Assembly (NCBI GenBank): GCA_016783285.1
Contig: JADHWW010000100.1
Coordinates: 1-5,234 of the forward strand
Source: Anaerolineae bacterium
GTDB taxonomy: Bacteria; Chloroflexota; Anaerolineae; B4-G1
DNA length: 5,234 bases
Direction: 5' to 3'
Below, piece by piece: positions 1-5,234 of the stretch; the first letter of the stretch is position 1, and every line of letters starts with the position of its first letter. The notes beneath the pieces were generated by a model that was not told the DNA's origin, did no database searches, and was given only the letters and a program-made list of their open reading frames with translations. The translations under genes were made by a program, and so were the position numbers.

Positions 1-1031
1 TCGTCCTCAAAGATGTAGGTCACCGGCGTGACGACCACGCCGCTGCCGCCGATCGCTCGCAGCTGCTCCACTGCCTGCACCAGCCGCTCCTGACGCACGA
101 TGATGCTGATGGCGTGCCAACCCCGGTCGACCGGGTTGCGCAGATATACTGCGGATATTGTAGGTCCCTGCAAACCGGCCAAATCAGGCTGTGAGAGAAC
201 CTTCTGGGCTACCGCTTCCGGCGATTCGCCCTGGATGTTGGCGATGATGGCGTGAAAACTGGCAGCCCGCAGATGGGCTTCAAAGAACTCCAACAACTGC
301 TTGGCCACCTTCAGCACCGCCGGCCGCGCCTTGAGCGCCTGGCGATTGCCGATGAGACAGGCTTCAGAGGTCAGCAAGGTGCCCCCGGTCACCTGCTTCA
401 TGTGGTTTTCCCGGAGGGTAACGCCGGAGGCCGTCAGGTCGGCGATCAGGTCCACGTACCCCATATGAGGTCCTGCTTCCAACGCGCCCTCGGCCCGGAT
501 GATCTGGTGTGGCATGATGTCCTGCTCGGTGAGGAAGTGGGCGACCAGCCGCTCGTATTTGGTGCCCACCCGCAGGGGCTGGCCCTGGTCGGCACGCTGG
601 CGGGCAAGTGCAGCCAGATGGGCCACGGATGTCACATCGCCCCATTCGTCGGGGACCGCCAGCACCAGCTTACACTGACCAAAGCCCAGGGCGTCGTGCA
701 AGACAATGATGGAGCGATCCTTGTCCCCGTATTCGGCCACACTGTCATACCCGGTCACGCCCAAATCCACGTCCCCGTAACAGACCTTGCGCACGATGTC
801 CCTTGAACGCTGCAGCCACACCTCCAGCTCAGGGATAGCCGGAATCGACGCCACATATTGCCGGACGTTGCGCTTGGTCACGTGCAGGCCGCACTCATCC
901 AGAAAGACCAGCGTCTCTTCCTCCATGCGGCCCTTGCTGGGCAACCCCAGCCGGATCACGTCTGAGGACCGCCCACGCTGACGCCAACCCACGGTGCTAC
1001 CGGAAGCCGTTCCAAATCTGTCTGTTGTCAT
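1..1031 (-). CDS. hisG: ATP phosphoribosyltransferase HisG, long-form-like (C-terminal end cut by window edge)
   Basis: Catalyses the first step of histidine biosynthesis, joining ATP and PRPP to give phosphoribosyl-ATP, in the cytoplasm. 343 residues are visible. The family's N-terminal strand and loop appear as IRLGLPSKGRM (26-36). The PRPP-binding signature lies at 185-206, running from EAGPHMG to DLTASGVTL; it fits the HisG pattern except for Val193, where a small residue is usual. Residues from about 259 on (FHAIIAN..., AGLQGPTISAV, AIGGSGVVVTPVTYIFED) match the C-terminal ACT-like domain of long-form HisG, which carries histidine feedback inhibition and removes the need for HisZ. By comparison with known long forms only a few residues should be missing. 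I chose the ATG at 1031 because GAGGG lies 8 nt upstream and a strong promoter lies further back. It adds about 24 residues before the conserved core; GTG codons at 992 and 959 are alternatives without a clear ribosome binding site. Confidence 0.95.
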   Translation of the reverse strand, partial: MTTDRFGTASGSTVGWRQRGRSSDVIRLGLPSKGRMEEETLVFLDECGLHVTKRNVRQYVASIPAIPELEVWLQRSRDIVRKVCYGDVDLGVTGYDSVAEYGDKDRSIIVLHDALGFGQCKLVLAVPDEWGDVTSVAHLAALARQRADQGQPLRVGTKYERLVAHFLTEQDIMPHQIIRAEGALEAGPHMGYVDLIADLTASGVTLRENHMKQVTGGTLLTSEACLIGNRQALKARPAVLKVAKQLLEFFEAHLRAASFHAIIANIQGESPEAVAQKVLSQPDLAGLQGPTISAVYLRNPVDRGWHAISIIVRQERLVQAVEQLRAIGGSGVVVTPVTYIFED

Positions 1032-1158
1032 GGAGAAAGCCCTCGTTGCGAGCAATGAGTGTGTCCCCGATTCTGGTGGGTTGCTCAACTCGCGCAGTCA
1101 TCCCTCCGGGAGGTTGGGGACACCCAAGAAACTGGTAGATACCTCGATCTGTTGAGAC
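1032..1158 (-). promoter_or_regulatory. Structured 5' leader of hisG with ribosome binding site
   Basis: This is the expected untranslated leader between the hisG promoter and the ATG at 1031. The ribosome binding site GAGGG is at 1040-1044. In the transcript a small hairpin CUCG-CAA-CGAG (1052-1042) covers three bases of that site. The segment at 1081-1093 can instead pair with 1048-1055, either GAGCAA with UUGCUC or GCGAG with CUCGC, which would open the hairpin. A separate 8-bp pairing, GUGUCCCC (1123-1116) with GGGGACAC (1068-1061), would enclose 47 nt that include the 1081-1093 segment. These pairings are visible in the sequence; a switching role is inferred. I find no T-box consensus (UGGNACC) and no histidine-rich leader peptide. 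Confidence 0.4.
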
Positions 1159-1164
1159 AGCGAG

Positions 1165-1193
1165 ATTGTACCTCGGAAGGTCAGGCCTGTCAA
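1165..1193 (-). promoter_or_regulatory. sigma-70-type promoter of hisG
   Basis: Read on the minus strand, a perfect -35 box TTGACA (1193-1188) is followed after exactly 17 nt by TACAAT (1170-1165), five of six matches to the -10 consensus. Transcription should begin near 1158, giving a leader of about 127 nt. It lies back to back with the GAF-gene promoter; the two -35 boxes are separated by 29 bp (1194-1222), so one bound regulator could affect both. Confidence 0.85.
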
Positions 1194-1222
1194 CGAAGGT
1201 GGCGGCAATGGGGCGAAAAGGG

Positions 1223-1251
1223 TTGTAATGAGTGCGAATTTCTGGTATCAT
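1223..1251 (+). promoter_or_regulatory. sigma-70-type promoter of the GAF-domain gene
   Basis: TTGTAA (1223-1228, four of six matches to TTGACA) is followed after 17 nt by TATCAT (1246-1251, five of six). A TGG directly before the -10 box makes it an extended -10 element. The expected transcript start is near 1258, about 100 nt before the start codon at 1359. It is divergent from the hisG promoter. Confidence 0.7.
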
Positions 1252-1276
1252 GTGCATATGAGAGTAGGTGAGGTCA

Positions 1277-1305
1277 CGTCTCTTGAGACGGACCCCTCTC
1301 AAGGG
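1277..1305 (+). repeat. Competing hairpins in the leader of the GAF-domain gene
   Basis: Three overlapping inverted repeats lie between the promoter and the start codon. CGTCTC-TT-GAGACG (1277-1290) is a perfect 6-bp palindromic arm pair, though the 2-nt loop means the innermost pair would open in RNA. CTTGAGA (1282-1288) is perfectly complementary to TCTCAAG (1297-1303) with an 8-nt loop and excludes the first pairing. CCCT (1294-1296 plus 1297) with AGGG (1302-1305) is a third, weaker choice compatible with the first. There is no U-tract after them, so this does not look like a terminator. It may be an operator or a leader switch; the function is unknown. Confidence 0.4.
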
Positions 1306-1358
1306 CCGGTGCTGGCTGTTTGGGCTGGTGACAGAGTTGGGCGCGACGGGAGGCAGCA

Positions 1359-1991
1359 ATGAACGAGTCGACGACTCATTTGATCCGGTGGTTGCAGGGG
1401 GAGAACAGCCGTTTACAGGAAGATATCGCGTCTCTGCGAGAGGAAAACGAGGGGATCCGGTACTACGTGACTGCCCTGGAAGGTCTGCACTTGGCCGCCC
1501 AGGAGATTGCGTCAGAAGACGACCTGCTTGAACTGCTGGATGGGATTCTCTACCACGCGATGAGCCTGGTCAAGGCTGACGACGGGTCTGTGATGCTCCT
1601 CGATGAGGGGACCGACGAGCTGGTGTCTGCCGTGGTCCACGGCGACATTGGCGGCGAGCTGCGGGGCCACCGAATCGGCGCCGATACCGGCATTGCCGGA
1701 TGGGTAGCTGCCGAGAGTGAGCCGGTCATTGCCAACAATCCGCGGCAGGACTGGCGCTTTTCGTCCCAGGTTGACGAGTTATTCGGCTTCGTCACCCGCA
1801 GTCTCATCTGCGTGCCGATGTCTGTGGGCGACAATCTCGTGGGCGTGATCGAACTGCTGAATAAACACGATGACGGGGAGTTCTCGGAGGCGGACGTGGC
1901 CCTGCTCTCGATCCTGGGCAACACGGCCGCCATGGCTCTGGAGACCATGCGAGAACGCATCGAGGCCGAAGAGGCGGCCGCAGCCGGCTGA
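1359..1991 (+). CDS. GAF-domain protein with N-terminal coiled coil
   Basis: A 210-residue, probably cytoplasmic protein. Residues about 13-45 are a charged heptad-like stretch (ENSRLQEDIASLREENEGI) that should form a dimerising coiled coil. Residues about 50-197 form one GAF domain, seen in DDGSVMLLDEG (74-84), TGIAGWVAAESEPVIANNP (110-128), FVTRSLICVPM (144-154), VGVIELLNK (161-169) and FSEADVALLSILGNTAAMALE (175-195). GAF domains bind small ligands such as cyclic nucleotides, haem or bilins, or act as dimer modules. No output domain (kinase, GGDEF, helix-turn-helix) and no signal peptide is present, so it probably acts through a partner. The ligand cannot be named; Cys151 is the only cysteine and I see no established chromophore motif around it. 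The start is supported by GGGAGG 5 nt upstream (1348-1353). It is divergent from hisG and convergent with the DUF6062 gene. Confidence 0.9.
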   Translation: MNESTTHLIRWLQGENSRLQEDIASLREENEGIRYYVTALEGLHLAAQEIASEDDLLELLDGILYHAMSLVKADDGSVMLLDEGTDELVSAVVHGDIGGELRGHRIGADTGIAGWVAAESEPVIANNPRQDWRFSSQVDELFGFVTRSLICVPMSVGDNLVGVIELLNKHDDGEFSEADVALLSILGNTAAMALETMRERIEAEEAAAAG

Positions 1992-2037
1992 GGGCTGGTA
2001 GCACATTGCGACCCAATGACCATTCCCGGTGGGGTTG

Positions 2038-2070
2038 AGGCGTCAGCTGTCTGTGTGATGGCTGACGCCT
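2038..2070 (+). terminator. Perfect 10-bp hairpin at the convergent gene junction
   Basis: AGGCGTCAGC (2038-2047) and GCTGACGCCT (2061-2070) are exact reverse complements around a 13-nt loop. It lies 46 nt after the stop codon of the GAF gene and 8 nt beyond the stop of the minus-strand DUF6062 gene, where a shared terminator is expected. On the plus strand it is followed by TTAACCCTTCT, a weak, interrupted T-tract; on the minus strand by CAACCCCACC, with no T-tract. It therefore resembles an intrinsic terminator better for the GAF transcript. For the other strand it may act as an RNA 3'-end stabiliser. Confidence 0.6.
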
Positions 2071-2078
2071 TAACCCTT

Positions 2079-2855
2079 CTAGGGCAACCGGCGGCCGGCT
2101 CTCAGCCGGCGGTTGCGATTCAGGGCTGCATCCCGCTGGTCCCCGCGCTCGCCCGCCAGTGCTGTGGTGGACCGCAGCCAGGCACCGACCTCCTCGCCTC
2201 GGGGCTCATCCTTGAAACGATGGTCGCATTTGCGAATGGCTTGGCTGAGGTGATCGACCAGTCGTTGCCATATGGCCCGTTGCCCGCTCACCAGCGCCTC
2301 GAAGACCGACTCGGTGCGCACATAGGTGAGCGCCTGGCGGAAGTGGGGCAGACACAATCCGTCTGATGACTGGTAGGCAGCTAGCCACCCCTCCTCGACC
2401 AGGAGATGCTTCACCAGCGCCCGCACCGACATCACCTCCGTCTTCTCCGCCTGCACGCAAGCCGGGCACCTTGACCCGGGGGTCAGTTGGGCCACCAATT
2501 CGGCGGTGGCGGCAGCAGGCTGCCCCGGACTCAGGCTCTCGCGGGCTCGGCCCAATGACACGGGGGGCAGTGCCTGGAATGGCGCCTTCTCGATTGTCTT
2601 AAGCGCGTTCCCCAACACATCGCGGTTGATGATGGCGATGGCCAGCGAATCCTGATGTTGTGCCAGTTGCCAGGCGTGTTGTTGACAGAAGCCCCATGCC
2701 TGGCGGATGTCGCTGCGGGCGTCGGGGTCGTTGACGCTCTCCCAGAGGAGGCTGCGGAAATACCCTTCGGTGGCCTCGGTCGTCAGGCGGCACACAGCGC
2801 AGCCCGGCTTCGTCAACGTTTCCCGCAGATTGTGAAGGCTCATCGTTTTGCCCAT
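2079..2855 (-). CDS. DUF6062-type protein with duplicated CxxC/CxxH modules
   Basis: A 258-residue soluble protein of unknown function. Two modules repeat the same Cys/His layout: C19-x2-C22 with C57-x2-H60, and C130-x2-C133 with C168-x2-H171. The first Cys to the third ligand is 38 residues in both. Text around them (PGCAVCRL, ESVNDPDAR, GFCQQHAW, SRCPACV, LCLPHF) and the tail (KCDHRFKDEPRGEE, 209-222) match my memory of the DUF6062 family in Chloroflexota and Firmicutes. Four-ligand CCCH sites suggest zinc or another metal, an inference. No signal peptide or membrane segment is seen. The ATG at 2855 has AGAGG 10 nt upstream (2866-2870). Met5 at 2843 has no ribosome site, and an in-frame ATG at 2888 has GAGG only 3 nt away. 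It follows der on the same strand after 91 nt and may share its transcript. Confidence 0.8.
   Translation of the reverse strand: MGKTMSLHNLRETLTKPGCAVCRLTTEATEGYFRSLLWESVNDPDARSDIRQAWGFCQQHAWQLAQHQDSLAIAIINRDVLGNALKTIEKAPFQALPPVSLGRARESLSPGQPAAATAELVAQLTPGSRCPACVQAEKTEVMSVRALVKHLLVEEGWLAAYQSSDGLCLPHFRQALTYVRTESVFEALVSGQRAIWQRLVDHLSQAIRKCDHRFKDEPRGEEVGAWLRSTTALAGERGDQRDAALNRNRRLRAGRRLP
2084..2116 (-). repeat. Bulged inverted repeat in the last codons of the DUF6062 gene
   Basis: GCAACC (2084-2089) pairs with GGTTGC (2111-2116), and GCCGGCT (2094-2100) with AGCCGGC (2104-2110), leaving a 3-nt loop and a 4-nt bulge (2090-2093). The 13 base pairs end 2 nt before the stop codon and encode part of the Arg-rich C-terminus (NRNRRLRAGRRLP). 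Together with the hairpin at 2038-2070 it gives the DUF6062 mRNA two tandem stem-loops at its 3' end. There is no U-tract between them, so a role in termination is uncertain. Confidence 0.5.
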
Positions 2856-2946
2856 ATTGCATATTCCTCTGACACGAACTAGCTCCATACTCCTCAGACG
2901 GGCACCCTCGTGCCGGGATGACCTACCGACCGCTGACTGCTGAGCC
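2856..2946 (-). other. der-to-DUF6062 spacer with ribosome binding site
   Basis: This 91-nt gap separates two genes on the same strand. It holds the AGAGG ribosome binding site for the downstream gene (2866-2870) and a weak 5-bp stem, GGCAC-CCTC-GTGCC (2901-2914), without a T-tract. I see no convincing -35/-10 pair, which favours readthrough from der, but the gap is long enough that a weak separate promoter cannot be excluded. Confidence 0.45.
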
Positions 2947-4338
2947 TCACCTGTCTTCCCGGCTGCGGAACAGCAGACGCAGCGGTGTGCCCAGAAAGCC
3001 GTGAAACTCGCGAATGCGGTTTTCCAGGTAGCGTTTGTAGGTGAAGTGAACCAGCTCCCTATCATTGACGAAGAAGACAAAGGTAGGTGGTTCCGTTTCC
3101 GCCTGGGTGACGTAGTAGAACCTTAGCTGCCGACCTGTCTTGCTTTTGGGCGGATGGTGGGCGACGGCATCGCGCAGCAGGCGGTTGACGTCCCCGGTCG
3201 AGATGCGATACTGTCGCTCGGCCAGCACCTGAAGGGCCACCTCCAGCACTTGGTTCACCCGCTGTCCGGTCAAGGCAGAGATGAAGAGCACCGGCACGTA
3301 GTCCAGGAATCCCAGCGCGGCTCGAATGTCGCGCGTATACTCGCCCATGGTGTAGCTGTCTTTTTCCACCAGGTCCCACTTGTTGACCAGGAGTACCACA
3401 CTCTTGGCCTCCTCCAGGATGTAGCCGCCAATGTGCTGATCCTGGGCGGTCACCTTGTCCTGGGCGTCAAACAACAGCAGGCAGACATCGGCACGATTGA
3501 TGGCCTTCAGCGTGCGCAGCACGCTATGCTTCTCCACGCCGGGCGCAATCTTGCCCCGCCGGCGCACGCCAGCGGTATCGATCAGGACAATCTGTTGCCC
3601 CTCCCATTCGAGATAGGTGTCGATGGCGTCACGGGTGGTGCCCGGCACCTCGCTGACGATGCTCCGCTCCTGCCCCAGGAGCCGGTTGAGCAGCGATGAC
3701 TTGCCCACATTGGGCCGCCCCATGATGGCGATCTTGGGGCGTTCGTCTTCTTCCTCATCTTTGGCCAGCTCTGCCGTCGGACCAAAGGACTCAATGATCA
3801 GATCCAGCAGGTCGCCAATGCCTTGGCCGTGCAGCGCGCTGATAGGGACAGGGTCACCCAGACCCAGGGCATAGAACTCCACGGCATCGGCGCGACGGCG
3901 GGCGGTCTCGGTTTTGTTGACTGCCAGGAGGACGGGCTTGTCGGTGCGGCGCAACACGTCGGCCACTTCCTGGTCGTGGGGTGTCAAGCCGGTCTCGCCA
4001 TCCACCAGGAAGACCACCACGTCGGCCTCCTGAATCGCTATCTGCGCCTGTTGGCGCATTTCCTCCAGGAACAGTCCGCTCTCCACGCCAGCAGTCTGGC
4101 CGATGGCAGGTGCTTTCGTGTGGCTGGCGGCCGGCCGGGCGCTATCCGTTACCTCCAGCCCACCCGTATCCACTACCAGAAAATCCACACCGGCCCAGTC
4201 GGCATCAGCGTAAAGCCGGTCGCGCGTGGTGCCGGGCAGGTCCTCGACGATGGCAACCCGCCGTCCCACGAAGCGGTTGAACAGAGTGCTCTTGCCCACA
4301 TTGGGCCGGCCGACCAAAGCGGCTATTGGCTTCGACAT
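2947..4338 (-). CDS. der: Ribosome-assembly GTPase Der (EngA)
   Basis: An essential cytoplasmic GTPase that binds the maturing 50S ribosomal subunit. The 463 residues show the diagnostic order: G domain 1, G domain 2, KH-like domain. G1: P-loop GRPNVGKST (10-18), TTRD (37-40), DTGG (57-60), NKTE (141-144), SALHG (167-171). G2: GRPNVGKSS (208-216), TTRD (234-237), DTAG (254-257), NKWD (319-322), SALTG (354-358). The KH-like domain is about 375-463. An acidic linker (KDEEEDER, 193-200) joins the G domains. Two oddities sit in G1: about 22 extra residues follow DTGG (roughly 63-88) compared with Bacillus Der, and the guanine-specificity motif is NKTE rather than NKxD, though I recall an Asp-to-Glu change in cyanobacterial Der. 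The start has GAGGTG 11 nt upstream (4350-4355) and its own promoter. DUF6062 follows on the same strand. Confidence 0.97.
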   Translation of the reverse strand: MSKPIAALVGRPNVGKSTLFNRFVGRRVAIVEDLPGTTRDRLYADADWAGVDFLVVDTGGLEVTDSARPAASHTKAPAIGQTAGVESGLFLEEMRQQAQIAIQEADVVVFLVDGETGLTPHDQEVADVLRRTDKPVLLAVNKTETARRRADAVEFYALGLGDPVPISALHGQGIGDLLDLIIESFGPTAELAKDEEEDERPKIAIMGRPNVGKSSLLNRLLGQERSIVSEVPGTTRDAIDTYLEWEGQQIVLIDTAGVRRRGKIAPGVEKHSVLRTLKAINRADVCLLLFDAQDKVTAQDQHIGGYILEEAKSVVLLVNKWDLVEKDSYTMGEYTRDIRAALGFLDYVPVLFISALTGQRVNQVLEVALQVLAERQYRISTGDVNRLLRDAVAHHPPKSKTGRQLRFYYVTQAETEPPTFVFFVNDRELVHFTYKRYLENRIREFHGFLGTPLRLLFRSREDR

Positions 4339-4370
4339 GATAATGCATTCACCTCGTTGGCTGTAGTCAG

Positions 4371-4399
4371 ATTCTATGTGATGCGTGACCTGACGTCAA
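4371..4399 (-). promoter_or_regulatory. sigma-70-type promoter of der
   Basis: On the minus strand TTGACG (4399-4394, five of six) is followed after 17 nt by TAGAAT (4376-4371, five of six). Transcription should start near 4364, leaving a leader of about 26 nt that contains the GAGGTG ribosome site. The -35 box overlaps the 8-bp palindrome TGACGTCA (4391-4398), a possible operator, though a palindrome this short can occur by chance. Confidence 0.8.
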
Positions 4400-4506
4400 T
4401 TCCCGGCATGCAGCGTTCAGAGTGAACTCTTCCTTACCCAAAGCCTACTATTTCCCTGCTTCATCCCTACTCCCCTTGGTGGGGGCGCGAATTGGGAGCA
4501 ACGTAG

Positions 4507-4535
4507 TTTCCAACTGGCCCAACTTGTAGTATAAT
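4507..4535 (+). promoter_or_regulatory. sigma-70-type promoter of the SecD-like gene
   Basis: A perfect -10 box TATAAT (4530-4535) is preceded, 17 nt away, by TTTCCA (4507-4512, four of six). The start point should be near 4542, giving a purine-rich leader of about 43 nt. This promoter is divergent from that of der. The stretch between the two promoters (4400-4506) shows only short inverted repeats, AGAGT-GA-ACTCT near 4420 and CCCC-TTGGT-GGGG near 4475, and nothing I can assign. Confidence 0.8.
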
Positions 4536-4584
4536 ACCTGCATACCAGAGCGAGGAGAAAGGAGCGTAACCGAAGAGGAATTTG

Positions 4585-5234
4585 GTGATCGTAAGGCGCA
4601 CGTGTTTCGGATACTACGCACTGGCTCTGGCCACATCGTTGATTCTGCTCTACCTGGCGCTGACCGGCAGGCATCCTTGGGCTGTCGGGGCAACGCCGAC
4701 GGTCCTGGTGCTGGAGGCAACACAGCCAGCCAGCTGGCAAGACTTGCTGACCGCCGGCAGCGTGCTGCAGAACCGGCTCCGGGGGTTGGGACCGGAGAAT
4801 GGCGGCGCACTGGGCTGGGTATGGGAAGGGGACCGGCTGGTGGTGTCCGTGCCGCCTGATCTTCCCCAGGGGCGAGTGGTTGTCGAGGCGAGTCGGGTTG
4901 GCCTGGTGGAGATTGTGGAGGGCGGCACTGAGTTCCTGCCTATCGGTCGTGAGGTGGAGACCGGTCCCTGGCCCCGTCCCGAGCGGGGCGTGTACCAGGT
5001 GGTGCTCACTGCGGAGCACTTCGTCACTGCCGAGGCCCGGATGGGCGAGCAGGACCGGCCGGTCGTTGAGTTCATCCTCACGCCGGCCGGGGACCAGCTG
5101 TTGGCGGCCCATACGGTCGGTCAGCGCGGCTACTACCTGTGCCTGGTGGTTGACGGCCAGGTGGTCAACTGTCCGGTAGTGCGCACGCCGCTGACCAATC
5201 GGCAGGGTCTCATCGAGCTGACTGGAAATGCCAC
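4585..5234 (+). CDS. SecD-like membrane-anchored protein, P1 region (C-terminus cut by window edge)
   Basis: 216 residues are visible in a frame open from an in-frame TAA at 4567 to the window end. Residues about 8-26 form one hydrophobic segment after a basic N-terminus (IVRRT), so the rest should face outside. That part resembles the periplasmic P1 region of SecD, the translocase accessory that uses the proton gradient. LQNRLRGLG and WEGDRLVVSVP match the SecD stretch normally reading L-x-x-RI-x-x-LG then GD-x-R-I-x-V-x-LP. VVEFILTPAGDQLL, LVVDGQVVNCPVV and the final IELTGN match the P1 head. The usual LDLQGG motif after TM1 is absent, so it may be a divergent SecD or a single-pass relative; missing sequence beyond the edge decides which. 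Cys186 and Cys196 lie in neighbouring predicted strands. GTG is chosen because GAGG (4575-4578) lies 6 nt upstream; the adjoining TTG at 4582 is too close. Confidence 0.8.
   Translation, partial: MIVRRTCFGYYALALATSLILLYLALTGRHPWAVGATPTVLVLEATQPASWQDLLTAGSVLQNRLRGLGPENGGALGWVWEGDRLVVSVPPDLPQGRVVVEASRVGLVEIVEGGTEFLPIGREVETGPWPRPERGVYQVVLTAEHFVTAEARMGEQDRPVVEFILTPAGDQLLAAHTVGQRGYYLCLVVDGQVVNCPVVRTPLTNRQGLIELTGNA

Noticed and set aside
252..806. Plus-strand 184-residue open frame
   Set aside because: It lies entirely antisense to hisG, whose frame carries clear family motifs; the antisense translation has no recognisable domain. Long antisense frames are common in GC-rich genes.
1032..1158. T-box riboswitch in the hisG leader
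   Set aside because: No UGGNACC-type T-box sequence is found, and the leader is short for a full stem I plus antiterminator.
997..1359. Minus-strand 120-residue open frame in the divergent region, including a possible short upstream peptide starting at 1102
   Set aside because: It runs through both promoters and out of frame into the hisG start. The short peptide has GGAGG only 1 nt from its ATG and contains a single histidine, so it is not a histidine attenuator peptide.
3154..3699. Plus-strand open frame of 181 residues, with a similar one at 3823-4425
   Set aside because: Both are antisense to der, which is unambiguous, and neither shows domain features or a ribosome binding site with a promoter.
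4391..4398. TGACGTCA palindrome as a specific operator
   Set aside because: An 8-bp palindrome seen once is not enough to name a regulator; it is only noted as overlapping the der -35 box.
4417..5112. Minus-strand 231-residue open frame
   Set aside because: It is antisense to the SecD-like gene. The plus-strand frame has a promoter, ribosome site, membrane anchor and SecD-type motifs, while this one has none that I can recognise.

Overview
This window looks like an ordinary chromosomal segment of a GC-rich bacterium, most likely a member of the Chloroflexota. That placement is an inference from the mix of genes (a DUF6062-type protein next to der, a divergent SecD-like protein, a free-standing GAF protein and a long-form-like HisG); no rRNA or other definitive marker is present. 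I see no mobile element, CRISPR array, tRNA or rRNA. Nearly all of the sequence is explained by five protein genes and four well-formed sigma-70-type promoters.

Layout. (1) 1-1031, minus strand: hisG, the first enzyme of histidine biosynthesis, cut by the left window edge close to its natural C-terminus. (2) 1032-1358: a divergent control region with two back-to-back promoters, a 127-nt hisG leader with mutually exclusive foldings around the ribosome binding site, and a 100-nt leader with competing hairpins in front of the next gene. (3) 1359-1991, plus strand: a small GAF-domain protein with an N-terminal coiled coil. (4) 1992-2078: a convergent junction holding a perfect 10-bp hairpin. (5) 2079-2855, minus strand: a DUF6062-type protein with two CxxC...CxxH modules of identical spacing. 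(6) 2947-4338, minus strand: der (engA), the tandem GTPase needed for 50S ribosome assembly, probably first gene of a der-DUF6062 transcription unit. (7) 4339-4584: a second divergent control region with one promoter in each direction. (8) 4585-5234, plus strand: a GTG-started membrane-anchored protein resembling the periplasmic P1 region of SecD, cut by the right window edge.

The genes do not form one pathway. They are housekeeping or small regulatory genes arranged as two divergent pairs (hisG/GAF and der/SecD-like) with a convergent junction between the GAF and DUF6062 genes. The points most worth a second look are the SecD-like protein that lacks the usual post-TM1 motif, the duplicated Cys/His modules of the DUF6062 protein, the roughly 22-residue insertion and NKTE motif in the first G domain of Der, and the structured hisG leader. 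I found no convincing evidence of an entirely new multi-gene system.
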